64,000 nt of DNA from Verrucomicrobiaceae bacterium (lineage in GTDB: Bacteria > Verrucomicrobiota > Verrucomicrobiia > Verrucomicrobiales > Verrucomicrobiaceae), in contig JADJPM010000004.1 in assembly GCA_016713245.1 (NCBI GenBank), positions 3,410,001-3,474,000 on the forward strand, in the 5' to 3' direction. Positions 43,801 through 51,259 of the stretch are shown here, one piece after another. Each line of letters opens with the position of its first letter. The stretch's first letter is position 1. A model generated the notes under the pieces. That model saw only the letters and a list, made by a program, of their open reading frames with translations. It did no database searches and was not told the origin of the DNA. The position numbers and the translations under genes were made by a program.

Positions 43801-46485
43801 GGCGGACGCGTCGTGCGGCTGGAGGACAGCGACCACGACGGGCGCTACGACAAACGCCACGTCATCGTCAGCGACTTGAGCTATCCCACCGGCATCTTGA
43901 CCTGGCGTGAAGGCGTCATCGTCACCGCCGCGCCGGACATCTTCTTCATTTCGCCCGATGGCACGAAAAAAGTGCTCTACACCGGCTTCAGCACCGGCAA
44001 CCAGCAGCTCCGCGTGAACGGCCTGCGCTGGGGCATGGAAGGCTGGGTATATTGCGCCGCCGGGGCGCATCACGGCGGCTACAACAAAGGCACGCAGATC
44101 GAGTGCAAGCTCACCGGCGAGAAGATCGACCTCGGCAGCCGCGATTTCCGCTTCAAGCCGGACACCGGCGAGTTTGATCCGCAGACCGGCCCCTCGCAGT
44201 TCGGCCGCGCCCGCGATGACTGGGGCCACTGGTTCGGCGTGCAGAACAGTTTCCCGCTCTGGCACTACGTTTTGCAGGATCACTACCTGCGCCGCAATCC
44301 GCACGTCATCCCGCCGGACCCGATCCATCAGCTCTTCCCGCGCAATCCGCCCGTCTATCCCGCCAGCAGCATGGAGAAGCGCTTCCACAGCTTCGACCAG
44401 GCCGGACGCTTCACCAGCGCCTGCGGCATCGAGGTGTATCGCGATGTGAAGCTCTTCAACGACGGCAAAACACACGCCTTCACCTGCGAGCCCTTCCACA
44501 ACGTCGTGCAGCATCACATTCTCGAAGAGGACGGTGTGACGTTCAAGGCAGTGCCGGATGTAGTCCGCGAGTCCTCTCGCGGTCCGGGCGCTGAGCCGCG
44601 AGGGGACTCGCGGACTACGGTTACCGACTTCCTCGCCAGCGAAGACCGCTGGTGCCGCCCCGTCATGGTCCGCACCGGCCCCGATGGGGCGCTGTGGGTG
44701 GCGGACATGTATCGCTACATGATCGAGCATCCGCAGTGGCTGCCCCAGAACGGCAAAGAGGAGCTTCTGCCGCATTACCGCGAAGGGGATGACAAGGGGA
44801 GGATTTGGAAAGTAGTTCGAGCTTCAGCTCGAACTGGGGCGAATGCTTCGGCTAAAGCCGAAGCCACTCTCACAAGCGCAAATGGCTGGCTGAGGGACAA
44901 AGCTCAGATGATCGCGATCTGGCAAAATCAAGAACCTGTTCACGCCAGCGATTTGGTGAATGGCAGCCAGGAGGGCACTCAATTGATGTGGACTTATCTG
45001 GCGCAAAATAACCCAAAGGCGGTATCGGCTTGGTGCCGTTCGACACTGCTGGTAAGCAAAGAGAAGCATCTGAGATCTGCTTTCGCACCGGTCTTTGCCC
45101 AGGCGCTGCAAATGGCCGAAGAAATCGACTGGAAGGCATCTGATATGCGGGAACTACAACAAGGTCTTGCCGAACTAGTGTCGTATCAAGACGCAAAAGT
45201 CCGCCTTCAACTAGCCTGCACGCTTGGCGAACTGAAATTCGATTGGGCCGGAGATTTGCTCGCGGAGGTGCTGAACAGCGCGGAGCCGGGTTCGCCGTTG
45301 CAAGGTGCGGCGTTGAGTTCGGTGCTGCCACATCTGGAGCGGGTTTGTGCTCGTGCGGACGCCAAATCGTTCGCGATGCTCCTGCGCTGCGCTTTGGCGA
45401 CGAAGAACGAAAAAGCCATCGCGGCGCTTGTGACGCGGATGGATGCACAAAAAGGCCTGGAGGAGCTTCTGGTCGTTTTGGATGAGAAAAACCTCTCGCT
45501 GGCCGCTTTCGCGAAACAGGTCACGGATGCCAAGGCGCGTGAAGCGGTCGAAAATATGGCGGTGAGGCTGCAACAGGCCGCGGACTCGATCCAAACAGCT
45601 CCGACGATGGAATCGCTGGCCTTGCTGGCCTCGGATCGGGAGCATCGGGAGACGGTGAAAGCGCTGCTGCCGGCGCTTTGGGCGAAGAGCGTCGAGGTAG
45701 GCGCACTTGCCAAAGTGCGGCAGGACGGCACCGCGAACACGCCTGACTCCCGCAGTCTGGCGACTGCGCCTACAGAGGTGCTGCGACTCGTTTCGAAACT
45801 GCAACCGCAGGGCGGCGAGCAGTTTTTGCTCGAAGGCTGGGACCAGCGCACGCCGGCGCTGCGCGTGCAGATCCTCGAAACGCTGCTCTCGAACGACGCC
45901 TGGACGCTGGCGCTGCTGAAACGGCCCGAAGCCAAATCCGCCGACGCGGCAACGCGGGCGCGGTTGATGAAGCATCCGAAGAAAAACATCGCCAACCTGG
46001 CGGAGAAGGTCTTCGCGGACTCCACGAGCGCCACGCGGGCCGCAGTGGTGGAAAAGTTCAAACCGGCGCTGAAGCTTCAAGGCGATGCGGCACGCGGGAA
46101 GACCGTCTTCGCGAGCGTGTGCATCAGTTGCCACAAACTCGACGGCGTGGGCCTCGAACTCGGCCCGGACCTGCGCAGCGTGGCGCAGCACGATGCCGAA
46201 AAGCTCCTCAACTCCATTCTCGATCCCAGCGCCATCATCGAGCCCGGTTTCATGGCCTACCACTGCACCCTGAAGAGCGGCGAACAGCTCTACGGCGTCA
46301 TCGCCACCGAAACGAGCGCGAGCCTGACGCTGAAGATGGCCGGAAACCTCACCAAATCCGTCCTGCGCAGCGATGTGGCCTCGTTGAAGAGCACCGGCAT
46401 CTCCCTGATGCCCGAAGGCCTCGAAGCCGCGATGACGCCGCAGGCGCTGGCCGATTTGATCGCGTATTTGAAGCAGCCACGGTGA
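40807..46485 (+). CDS. Giant secreted ceramidase-like / PVC dehydrogenase / heme-binding protein
   Basis: A 1892-residue exported protein (signal peptide MKLVLTCLALLATLTSA). Domain order by eye: neutral-ceramidase-like domain (about 18-480; SATHTHS with metal His 107 and 109), LamG-like stretches (about 530-690 and 730-900), a PVC 'membrane-bound dehydrogenase' beta-propeller domain (about 950-1340; YRIELVAAEPVVLDPVAFDW), HEAT-like helices (to about 1740) and a cytochrome c site CISCH (1772-1776) with the C-terminal ILDPSAIIEPGF block of the Planctomycete/Verrucomicrobia heme module. ATG 40807 precedes the signal peptide; TTG 40765 is open upstream. Six repeat insertions stay in frame. Lipid or glycan degradation coupled to electron transfer is inferred. 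Confidence 0.85.
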   Translation: MKLVLTCLALLATLTSAATFRAGVATVNISPTEFPRIIAGGFLEGRGERLADKLFVRSFVLDDGKMKIAFAIVDTCMMEQSLIDEAKGIAAKQCGIPVDRMMVSATHTHSAPAAMGCLGTRKDTVYAKFLTPKIAEAIVAANAALKPARIGWGSFDDWEHTHNRRWIRLPGKEVVDPFGQPTGRASMHPGYLSKDVVGPSGPVDPQLSVIALQTLDGKPLGVLANYSQHYFGTAPVSADYFGLFCKHLAAKMGQQGDGNGPFVCAMSQGTSGDQMWMDYGAEKKTITIDTYASEVADSAMKALQTVTYVDHAPLGMVEKTLELKYRVPDEKRLAWARPIAAKIEKDVPKNKEEVYAREALILHERQKTTVKLQAIRIGDLSIATLPNEVYAITGLKLRTASPFRTHFNIELANGAEGYIPPIEQHELGGYTTWPARTAGLEQKAESKMLSVLNEGLLEMAGGPFAQDTHPGGSYALEIHSTNPLAHFGCGETGGTSLVSEIDNKTLLANLIGPHAFYLPGVGSGLGYDTESALTGSALTGSVFASYAFSGSKHINRSIHLAGGHLETSNLNLGTQSSIALWFWLGHESGASDRTGELINALGVSLKAHQFPDHTVKLEWGDKVASASAEGSDSAKAETTLFADDWHFAVLIRDGENVRVHLDGSEKPVLSGKAGKAANELLFGQGLEGRLDEITIWDRVIEPSLIAKLWNISKVGEENAKRAFSRTERKKRAQVQSSALLKAHENWSASMRFKNTKANNVSAVTAYLISRGPKGDHQAPGDHLGIGGSFKDSLPGRLFVFNGNAASQIVRGTTVIEPGTWNDVKLERLGSRVKVTLNGKVEIDAELPVTAPGAKELFFGKRCDDFAPLEGAFEKVEVSGLAPTKPLRTTQTTSSKVIEAQKGSPTDSGKPTDWLLKKSAGLPESVGNHSPHSVPTTTLPLSPEESAKKWHVRDGYRIELVAAEPVVLDPVAFDWDEQGRLWVIEMADYPLGMDGNGKAGGRVVRLEDSDHDGRYDKRHVIVSDLSYPTGILTWREGVIVTAAPDIFFISPDGTKKVLYTGFSTGNQQLRVNGLRWGMEGWVYCAAGAHHGGYNKGTQIECKLTGEKIDLGSRDFRFKPDTGEFDPQTGPSQFGRARDDWGHWFGVQNSFPLWHYVLQDHYLRRNPHVIPPDPIHQLFPRNPPVYPASSMEKRFHSFDQAGRFTSACGIEVYRDVKLFNDGKTHAFTCEPFHNVVQHHILEEDGVTFKAVPDVVRESSRGPGAEPRGDSRTTVTDFLASEDRWCRPVMVRTGPDGALWVADMYRYMIEHPQWLPQNGKEELLPHYREGDDKGRIWKVVRASARTGANASAKAEATLTSANGWLRDKAQMIAIWQNQEPVHASDLVNGSQEGTQLMWTYLAQNNPKAVSAWCRSTLLVSKEKHLRSAFAPVFAQALQMAEEIDWKASDMRELQQGLAELVSYQDAKVRLQLACTLGELKFDWAGDLLAEVLNSAEPGSPLQGAALSSVLPHLERVCARADAKSFAMLLRCALATKNEKAIAALVTRMDAQKGLEELLVVLDEKNLSLAAFAKQVTDAKAREAVENMAVRLQQAADSIQTAPTMESLALLASDREHRETVKALLPALWAKSVEVGALAKVRQDGTANTPDSRSLATAPTEVLRLVSKLQPQGGEQFLLEGWDQRTPALRVQILETLLSNDAWTLALLKRPEAKSADAATRARLMKHPKKNIANLAEKVFADSTSATRAAVVEKFKPALKLQGDAARGKTVFASVCISCHKLDGVGLELGPDLRSVAQHDAEKLLNSILDPSAIIEPGFMAYHCTLKSGEQLYGVIATETSASLTLKMAGNLTKSVLRSDVASLKSTGISLMPEGLEAAMTPQALADLIAYLKQPR
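42397..42456 (+). repeat. Four tandem 15-nt units inside the ceramidase-fusion gene
   Basis: Four adjoining units of 15 nt (tccgcactcacaggt, tccgcgctcacaggt, tccgtattcgcaagt, tacgcattctctggt) encode SALTG SALTG SVFAS YAFSG in frame at the ceramidase-LamG junction. Confidence 0.85.
42672..42723. repeat. Palindromic agtggcttcggct repeat in coding sequence
   Basis: agtggcttcggct (42672-42684) and agccgaaaccact (42711-42723) are nearly complementary and enclose further copies of the cggct/agccg core. It is translated in frame as part of VASASAEGSDSAKAETT in a LamG-like domain. Confidence 0.75.
43516..43583. repeat. 15-bp perfect inverted repeat in coding sequence
   Basis: cccacagattcaggg (43516-43530) and ccctgaatctgtggg (43569-43583) are perfect complements; a second imperfect pair lies inside (43532-43543 with 43556-43568). 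It is read in frame just before the dehydrogenase domain. Confidence 0.9.
44560..44618. repeat. 15-bp perfect inverted repeat inside the dehydrogenase domain
   Basis: gtagtccgcgagtcc (44560-44574) and ggactcgcggactac (44604-44618) are perfect complements, with an inner ctcgcgg/ccgcgag pair. It is translated as part of VVRESSRGPGAEPRGDSRTT between conserved-looking segments. Confidence 0.9.
44812..44864. repeat. Two adjacent palindromes in coding sequence
   Basis: gttcgagct-tc-agctcgaac (44815-44834, preceded by gta) and gcttcggct-aa-agccgaagc (44845-44864) are perfect 9-bp stems. The first belongs to the same gtagttcg family as the intergenic repeats at 26684. They encode an Ala/Ser/Arg-rich stretch at the end of the dehydrogenase domain. 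Confidence 0.85.
45697..45773. repeat. gtaggcgca...tgcgcctac repeat in coding sequence
   Basis: gtaggcgca (45697-45705) and tgcgcctac (45765-45773) are perfect complements, and an internal cgcacttgccaaagtgcg hairpin follows the first arm. It is translated in frame in the HEAT-like region. Confidence 0.8.
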
Positions 46486-46490
46486 GGACG

Positions 46491-46596
46491 GAACCCTTTC
46501 AGGGTTCGCTCTTGAGATGGAGATGTTTCCTGGCTTGAGACCCAGGGTAGTGCTTCGCACAACCCTGGGCTGCATGACGGAAGGCCGTTGGCCTTC
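46491..46596. repeat. Three intergenic palindromes after the giant gene
   Basis: gaaccct-ttc-agggttc (46491-46507), cccagggt...accctggg (46541-46548 with 46562-46569) and gaaggcc-gtt-ggccttc (46580-46596). The gap to the next gene (46486-46729) contains no gene. The first stem could help terminate the giant gene but has no T tract. Confidence 0.7.
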
Positions 46597-46643
46597 ACCA
46601 TAACTGTCAGTTTTCAGCAGAACACGTGGGCCCGCAGACAAAC

Positions 46644-46671
46644 AAAAGGCCGAGGCATGACTGCCTCGGCC
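46644..46671 (-). terminator. Rho-independent terminator of the three-gene secreted operon
   Basis: On the minus strand, ggccgaggca (46662-46671 side) pairs with tgcctcggcc (46648-46657 side) as a perfect 10-bp stem with a 4-nt loop, followed by a T-rich stretch (ttttgtt). It lies about 60 nt after the isomerase-like gene. Confidence 0.85.
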
Positions 46672-46729
46672 GGAGCGGGCTGTTACGAACTCGCGAAGCG
46701 AACCCCGAACTACAAACTCCATTACGAAC

Positions 46730-47575
46730 TTACTTGGCGGGCTTCCAGTTCTTCACGAAGTCGAGGCACTGAGTGATTTCGGGGACGCTGGTCTCCCAGT
46801 TGTGCTCGTATTCGCAGTGCAGCGGGCCGGGATAGCCCTGGGCGGCGTATTCGGCGAGGATGCCGGCGATGTTGCTCTTGCCCTGACCGAAGGGAAGGTC
46901 GTGCGCTTTGACGTTGCCGAACTCGGTGAGGTCCTTCATGTGGCTGTCAAAGATGCGGCCTTTGAGCTTCTTGATGCACTCGACGGGATCGAGGCCGCTG
47001 CGGACCCAGTGGCCGACATCGGCGCAGGAACCCATGCGAGGATCGCGGTCTTTAACGAGGCCGAGGACGTAATCGGGATCCCAGAACATGTAGGCGCGGT
47101 CGAGAGGGCGCTTCGGATGGTTGTGGATGGCCATCTTGATGTCGAATTCCTTCACGAGGGCTTCGATGCTATCGAGTCCGGCCACATCGGGCTCGGTGAC
47201 GACGATGCTGATGCCGATCTTTTTGCAGAACTCGAACACCTTGCGGTCCTGAGCGGCGTCTTTGCCGAGTTTGACGACGCCGTAGCCGACGGCGGTGAGG
47301 CCTTTGGCTTCGAGGTGCTTCATCACCTTGTCGATCATCTCGGGCGTGGCGTTGTGGTCCCACTTGGCGGTGTCGTCGAACTTCTGGCCAGGGTAGAACT
47401 CGATGGTCTTGCCACCGGCTTGGGCGGTCTTGTCGATGGCTTCAAAGACGGTGTAGAGGCGGAAGCTGTAGGCCTGGCAGCCGGCGTAGAATTGGCCGAC
47501 TTTGGCGGCATCGGGTATCGTGGCCGCGAAGCTGGTCGCGGCGGCGAGGAGGAGTGAGAGAAGGATTTTCTTCAT
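46730..47575 (-). CDS. Secreted xylose-isomerase-like TIM-barrel protein
   Basis: A 281-residue exported protein (MKKILLSLLLAAATSFA signal peptide) with the AP-endonuclease-2/xylose isomerase-like barrel of sugar phosphate isomerase/epimerases. Marks: GKTIEFYPGQKF, IHNHPKRPLDRAYMFW, GSCADVGHWVRSGLDP and HCEYEHNWETSV, which supply metal-binding Glu, His and Asp. Secreted members are common in Planctomycetes and Verrucomicrobia and are poorly characterised. Its ATG overlaps the stop of the upstream gene by 4 nt, so translation is coupled. A terminator follows. Confidence 0.87.
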   Translation of the reverse strand: MKKILLSLLLAAATSFAATIPDAAKVGQFYAGCQAYSFRLYTVFEAIDKTAQAGGKTIEFYPGQKFDDTAKWDHNATPEMIDKVMKHLEAKGLTAVGYGVVKLGKDAAQDRKVFEFCKKIGISIVVTEPDVAGLDSIEALVKEFDIKMAIHNHPKRPLDRAYMFWDPDYVLGLVKDRDPRMGSCADVGHWVRSGLDPVECIKKLKGRIFDSHMKDLTEFGNVKAHDLPFGQGKSNIAGILAEYAAQGYPGPLHCEYEHNWETSVPEITQCLDFVKNWKPAK

Positions 47576-48261
47576 GGGTTGGGAGGAACGTGAGAATGGC
47601 GGTTTCCTTGCGGTTGGGAAGAGTCGATGTCAGGAATCTTGGCGCGAGAATTGGCGTGAGTACCTTTTCGCATCTGACGAAGCAGCAGCCATGGAAGCAG
47701 CAAGGCAGGCGGAATGACGAGAAGGAGCCAGAACGGCCAACGACGCGGCAGGACAGGAATCTCACGCGTCACATCGCCTGCCAGCAAAACCATCCAGCGA
47801 GGTGCTGCCCCTTCGTCGGCTTGGGTAGGCTGCCAGAGAAAGACATCGTGCCTGTTTCCCTTGGGCACGGTGAAGATGAGAGCGTCATCTGGATGCTGCC
47901 ACTGCCAGGTGGCGGTGATGAGGGCATGCTCGGCCTCGGGAGGTGGTGGAGGCAGATTGGGCGGAGCGCAGCGGGACCAGTCTTTGTGGTGCTCGATCTT
48001 TGGAGCGGTCAAATCACTGAGCTGCAGCCATTGGGAACCGCTTTGCAGATGCAGCGGATTTTTCAAGGCGTCGAGCGCGGCGGCCTCGTCGGGGATCAGC
48101 GGATTGGAAGCATGGTCGGCCGTGATTTCGAGGCGAACGAATGCATCAGGCAGGAGGGTGAGCTTGGCGGTGAGATACTCGATGGCATGCCCAAAAGCAC
48201 ACAGGGGGGCCAGAACGGCTCCCCCTGCGGCGAGAATACGGATGGACCGCCCGAGGCGCAT
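47572..48261 (-). CDS. Exported membrane protein of unknown function
   Basis: A 229-residue protein with an N-terminal signal or anchor (MRLGRSIRILAAGGAVLAPL), a periplasmic domain (YLTAKLTLLPDAFVRLEITA) and a C-terminal helix (FWLLLVIPPALLLPWLLL) followed by a basic tail. No family recognised. ATG 48261 is chosen because it shares its A with the stop of the upstream gene (TGATG); the frame is open to 48306. Coupled on both sides, it is the middle gene of the beta-propeller/isomerase operon. Confidence 0.72.
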   Translation of the reverse strand: MRLGRSIRILAAGGAVLAPLCAFGHAIEYLTAKLTLLPDAFVRLEITADHASNPLIPDEAAALDALKNPLHLQSGSQWLQLSDLTAPKIEHHKDWSRCAPPNLPPPPPEAEHALITATWQWQHPDDALIFTVPKGNRHDVFLWQPTQADEGAAPRWMVLLAGDVTREIPVLPRRWPFWLLLVIPPALLLPWLLLRQMRKGTHANSRAKIPDIDSSQPQGNRHSHVPPNP

Positions 48262-49208
48262 CACTTCTTGAGGTTCCAGCGCAGCACACGGCCCCACTGG
48301 TTCCATTCGGTTTCGAGGATGTTACCGTCGTTGTCGAAGGTGATGCCATGCGGGCTGGTGACGACGCCTTGCTGCCAGTCTTTGGGTTCGATCTTGGGCG
48401 TGTTGGTGAGCTTCGGAGCGGTGCCGAGATCGGCGACGCGTTTGTTGTCCTTGTCCCAGACGCTGACATTGCCGGCGATCTCCGCCACGCACATCAGATT
48501 GCCATGGAAGCTGGCGGAGGAAGGATTGCGCATTTCGGTGGCGATTTCGCCAATGAAGGTGCCGGCGAGGTCGGTGTGGAGCATGCGCTTGTGGCCACGA
48601 TCGCAGATCATGACGCGAGCAGGCTCAAAGCGGCGGTCGATGAAGATCTTGTGGGCGTTCGCTAGTTTGAGAGGTTCGCCAGGACCGCCGAAGACGGCCT
48701 TGAATTTGCCTTCGCGGCTGAAGACGAAGATGTGGCTCTGGCCGTAACCATCGACAACGTAGATGTCGCCGTTCGGAGCCACGTCGCAGTTGGTGAGCTT
48801 GAGGCCTTTGCCGATCTTGTCGGCGGGGAATTCGCTCGTGGGGATGGTTAGGAGCACTTTGCCCTCCAGATCGCACTTGATGACCTTCTGCTCACCGAGC
48901 ACGGCGGCGAAGATAAACTCGCCATCGCCATCCTTACGCACGACGAAGCCGTGGAGGGACTGTGGCAGCGGCAGCGCCTTGATGAATTTGCCGTCGGTGC
49001 CATAGACCTGGATGCCTGCATTGGCTTCCTGGACGCTGACGTAGATCTTGCCGGTGGAATCGACGGCGATTTCGCCGTGGCCGTTGCCGATGGTTTCCTT
49101 GCCGGGAGGCGGTGTGATGAAGTTCGGGACGAATTCGTAGGCCACTTCAGCGGCAGCGCCGCTTGCGAGTGCCACGACCGTAAGGAGAGAGAGGATGGAT
49201 TGGGTCAT
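48261..49208 (-). CDS. Secreted NHL-repeat beta-propeller protein
   Basis: A 315-residue exported protein (signal peptide MTQSILSLLTVVALASGAAA). Repeats of the NHL/6-bladed propeller type run through it: GEIAVDSTGKIYVSVQE, GLKLTNCDVAPNGDIYVVDG, LANAHKIFIDRRF, GVVTSPHGITFDNDGNILET. Such proteins often bind ligands or resemble peptidyl-alpha-hydroxyglycine lyases without being enzymes. It is first of three translationally coupled genes with the membrane protein and the xylose-isomerase-like protein, suggesting a shared surface carbohydrate function (inferred). Confidence 0.85.
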   Translation of the reverse strand: MTQSILSLLTVVALASGAAAEVAYEFVPNFITPPPGKETIGNGHGEIAVDSTGKIYVSVQEANAGIQVYGTDGKFIKALPLPQSLHGFVVRKDGDGEFIFAAVLGEQKVIKCDLEGKVLLTIPTSEFPADKIGKGLKLTNCDVAPNGDIYVVDGYGQSHIFVFSREGKFKAVFGGPGEPLKLANAHKIFIDRRFEPARVMICDRGHKRMLHTDLAGTFIGEIATEMRNPSSASFHGNLMCVAEIAGNVSVWDKDNKRVADLGTAPKLTNTPKIEPKDWQQGVVTSPHGITFDNDGNILETEWNQWGRVLRWNLKK

Positions 49209-49297
49209 GCGGAGGCGGATTCAAACGGGACGAAAGGCCTCCGTCAATCAAAGACGTGGGCGAGATCCAGCTTTGCCGCATGGCAAATCCAATCCGT

Positions 49298-49867
49298 TTA
49301 CTTTTTCTGGCTAAAAAGACTACGTTCGGCTTCCTCGAGGCTGTCCGCCAATCCTGAACCACCCATGTCAAAACGTTCCCGCAGCTCTGCTGGAAGGATG
49401 TCATACGGCACGATGGTGAACCCATCCGCATGCATGAACGAAAGCTGATTCGGTTCGATCTTTTTTAGCTTGGCTAGTTTGAACACCTTACCGTTCAAAA
49501 GCTTCACTTCGGGAAATTCTGCTCCCTCGCCATCTGCACGGACCTTATCCACGGCAGCACGAGTGGATTTCACTAGATACTTAAAATCTCCCTCGAGACG
49601 GCGGTACTTTGTCTGAAGCTCATCACGTCGGGCAGCCAAAGGTGCCTCTTTAGCCACAGCAGCTTGTGTTTTGATAGCAAGGTTACTGACCTTTGCCCAT
49701 TCCTCCTGGCGCACAGCAAGTGTATCTTTGGTCTGGCCCAGTTTACCTCGAACCTCCACCACCTGAGCATTCGCGGCATCTATCCCCTGAAAATACTGCA
49801 CGCCGGTGAAGATGCCTGCAACGAGGCTGACAAAAATGATGATGAACCAAAATTTTCCAGTTTCCAT
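49298..49867 (-). CDS. Coiled-coil membrane-anchored protein of unknown function
   Basis: A 189-residue protein with an N-terminal helix (FWFIIIFVSLVAGIFTGVQYF), a heptad-rich coiled coil (residues about 32-105; QVVEVRGKLGQTKDTLAVRQ) and a small C-terminal domain (EFPEVKLLNGKVFKLAKLKK, VPYDILPAELRERF) typical of PVC proteins that sense gene products at the envelope. No motif of activity. Its upstream neighbour, a small coiled-coil lipoprotein, ends 36 nt before, so they may be co-transcribed and interact. Confidence 0.72.
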   Translation of the reverse strand: METGKFWFIIIFVSLVAGIFTGVQYFQGIDAANAQVVEVRGKLGQTKDTLAVRQEEWAKVSNLAIKTQAAVAKEAPLAARRDELQTKYRRLEGDFKYLVKSTRAAVDKVRADGEGAEFPEVKLLNGKVFKLAKLKKIEPNQLSFMHADGFTIVPYDILPAELRERFDMGGSGLADSLEEAERSLFSQKK

Positions 49868-49903
49868 GTGAGTGTGTGTTGAGGTCGATACGGATGCGTT
49901 TCT

Positions 49904-50248
49904 TCAACGGAGATACTTCGCTTTATAGGAGTCAACTTTGGAACCAAATTCTTTGGCGGCATCCTCCAACGACTTCACGCCCGCCTCCAATTTTGCGACT
50001 TCGGCTTGAAGATGGGCCGCCTTCTGCTCGGCTGTCGTCGCTTGGCGCTCCAAAGTCACCGAGGCAGTCGCGACCTGACTACCCAGAGCGAGAATACGCT
50101 GCTCAATGGCTTGGATTTCCTCTACCGACTGCTTGTACTCCGCCTCTAAACGTTCTTTCTCTCTCAGGAGCTGCTTCTGCCTGTCGCAGGAGACGAGCAG
50201 CAGGGATGTGCCGATGAGAGAAGCATGAATGAACGGGAGGAATTTCAT
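49904..50248 (-). CDS. Small coiled-coil lipoprotein
   Basis: A 114-residue lipoprotein. MKFLPFIHASLIGTSLLLVSC ends in lipobox LLVSC. The mature part (LLREKERLEAEYKQSVEEIQ to LEDAAKEFGSKVDSYKAKYL) is one long helical coiled coil, like Lpp- or YcfL-type spacer proteins, but no family is recognised. It lies upstream of another coiled-coil protein with the same orientation and a 36-nt gap. Confidence 0.72.
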   Translation of the reverse strand: MKFLPFIHASLIGTSLLLVSCDRQKQLLREKERLEAEYKQSVEEIQAIEQRILALGSQVATASVTLERQATTAEQKAAHLQAEVAKLEAGVKSLEDAAKEFGSKVDSYKAKYLR

Positions 50249-50339
50249 GATTCATAATTCTAAACGCGAGCACGATATTTCCGCAAGCTGCAATTCCGCC
50301 GCACTGATGTTCTTGCGAGCAAGCCCCCCCATCGAGCCG

Positions 50340-51257
50340 TCACCTTTTCACCACGTATCCACCTAGCGCCAGTGCCCCCAGGATGCCTGAGCGGCCTTTC
50401 AGGCCTGGGGCAACGATGAAGTCATCCATCTCCCGTGTCATCTGCGGCACGCGGAGGTAGCCGTTCATCACCTTGGCAAATTTTCCTCGGACGAGAGGCA
50501 GAATATGGGGCTGCTCCATCACACCGCCGCCGAGGATGATGCGGCGGGGGCAAAGGGTGAGCGTGATATTGCACAGGGCATGAGCCATCACATCGGCCGT
50601 CTCTTCCCATGCCGGGTGGTCATCGGGCAGCGCATCCGCCCTCACGCCCCAACGCACAGCCAGGGCAGTGCCGCTGACGTAGCCCTCGACACAGCTTTTG
50701 TGAAAAGGGCAGTGGCAGATGGCCTGCACGGCCTTCGAGTTCTGCGGCGGCGGCACCATCAGATGACCGATCTCGGGATGCAGCAGGCCGTGCAAAAGCT
50801 GCCCATGTACAAGCACGCCACCACCCACGCCGGTACCTACGGTGATGTAAACGAGCGGATCAATTCCCTGCCCTGCTCCCCAAAGGTACTCACCCAGCAC
50901 GGCAGCATTCACATCCGTGTCAAAAGCCACCGGCACGTGGTAGCGGGTTTGCAGCATGTTCACCACATCGACAAACTGCCAGCCCGGCTTCGGAGTGGTC
51001 GTGATATAGCCGTAGGTCTCGCTGGATTTGTCGAGGTCCACCGGACCGAAAGAACCGACGCCGATGGCTTCAAAAGGTCCGTGCTTCGACCTCACCGTCG
51101 CTAGGTAGCGGCACACCTCGCCGAGGGTTTCCTCCGGTGTGGTCGTGGGGATGCGAACGATGTCCCGCAAGTCGTTCGGGCCGGTGCCCACGGCACAGAC
51201 AAACTTGGTCCCGCCGGCCTCGATAGCGGCGATCAGTGGCGCGTTCTCCCGGCTCAT
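50340..51257 (-). CDS. ROK-family sugar kinase, probable fructokinase
   Basis: A 305-residue ATP-dependent sugar kinase. N-terminal IAAIEAGGTKFVCAVGTG is the phosphate loop, DTDVNAAVLGEY the catalytic Asp region, VYITVGTGVGGGV the second phosphate loop and the zinc-binding CHCPFHKSCVEGYVSGTAL (near residues 180-198) is spelled as in ROK fructokinases. Substrate is inferred as fructose, with glucose or mannose also possible. metF ends 2 nt upstream of its start, which suggests one transcript, though the two functions are unrelated. Confidence 0.92.
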   Translation of the reverse strand: MSRENAPLIAAIEAGGTKFVCAVGTGPNDLRDIVRIPTTTPEETLGEVCRYLATVRSKHGPFEAIGVGSFGPVDLDKSSETYGYITTTPKPGWQFVDVVNMLQTRYHVPVAFDTDVNAAVLGEYLWGAGQGIDPLVYITVGTGVGGGVLVHGQLLHGLLHPEIGHLMVPPPQNSKAVQAICHCPFHKSCVEGYVSGTALAVRWGVRADALPDDHPAWEETADVMAHALCNITLTLCPRRIILGGGVMEQPHILPLVRGKFAKVMNGYLRVPQMTREMDDFIVAPGLKGRSGILGALALGGYVVKR

Positions 51258-51259
51258 GG

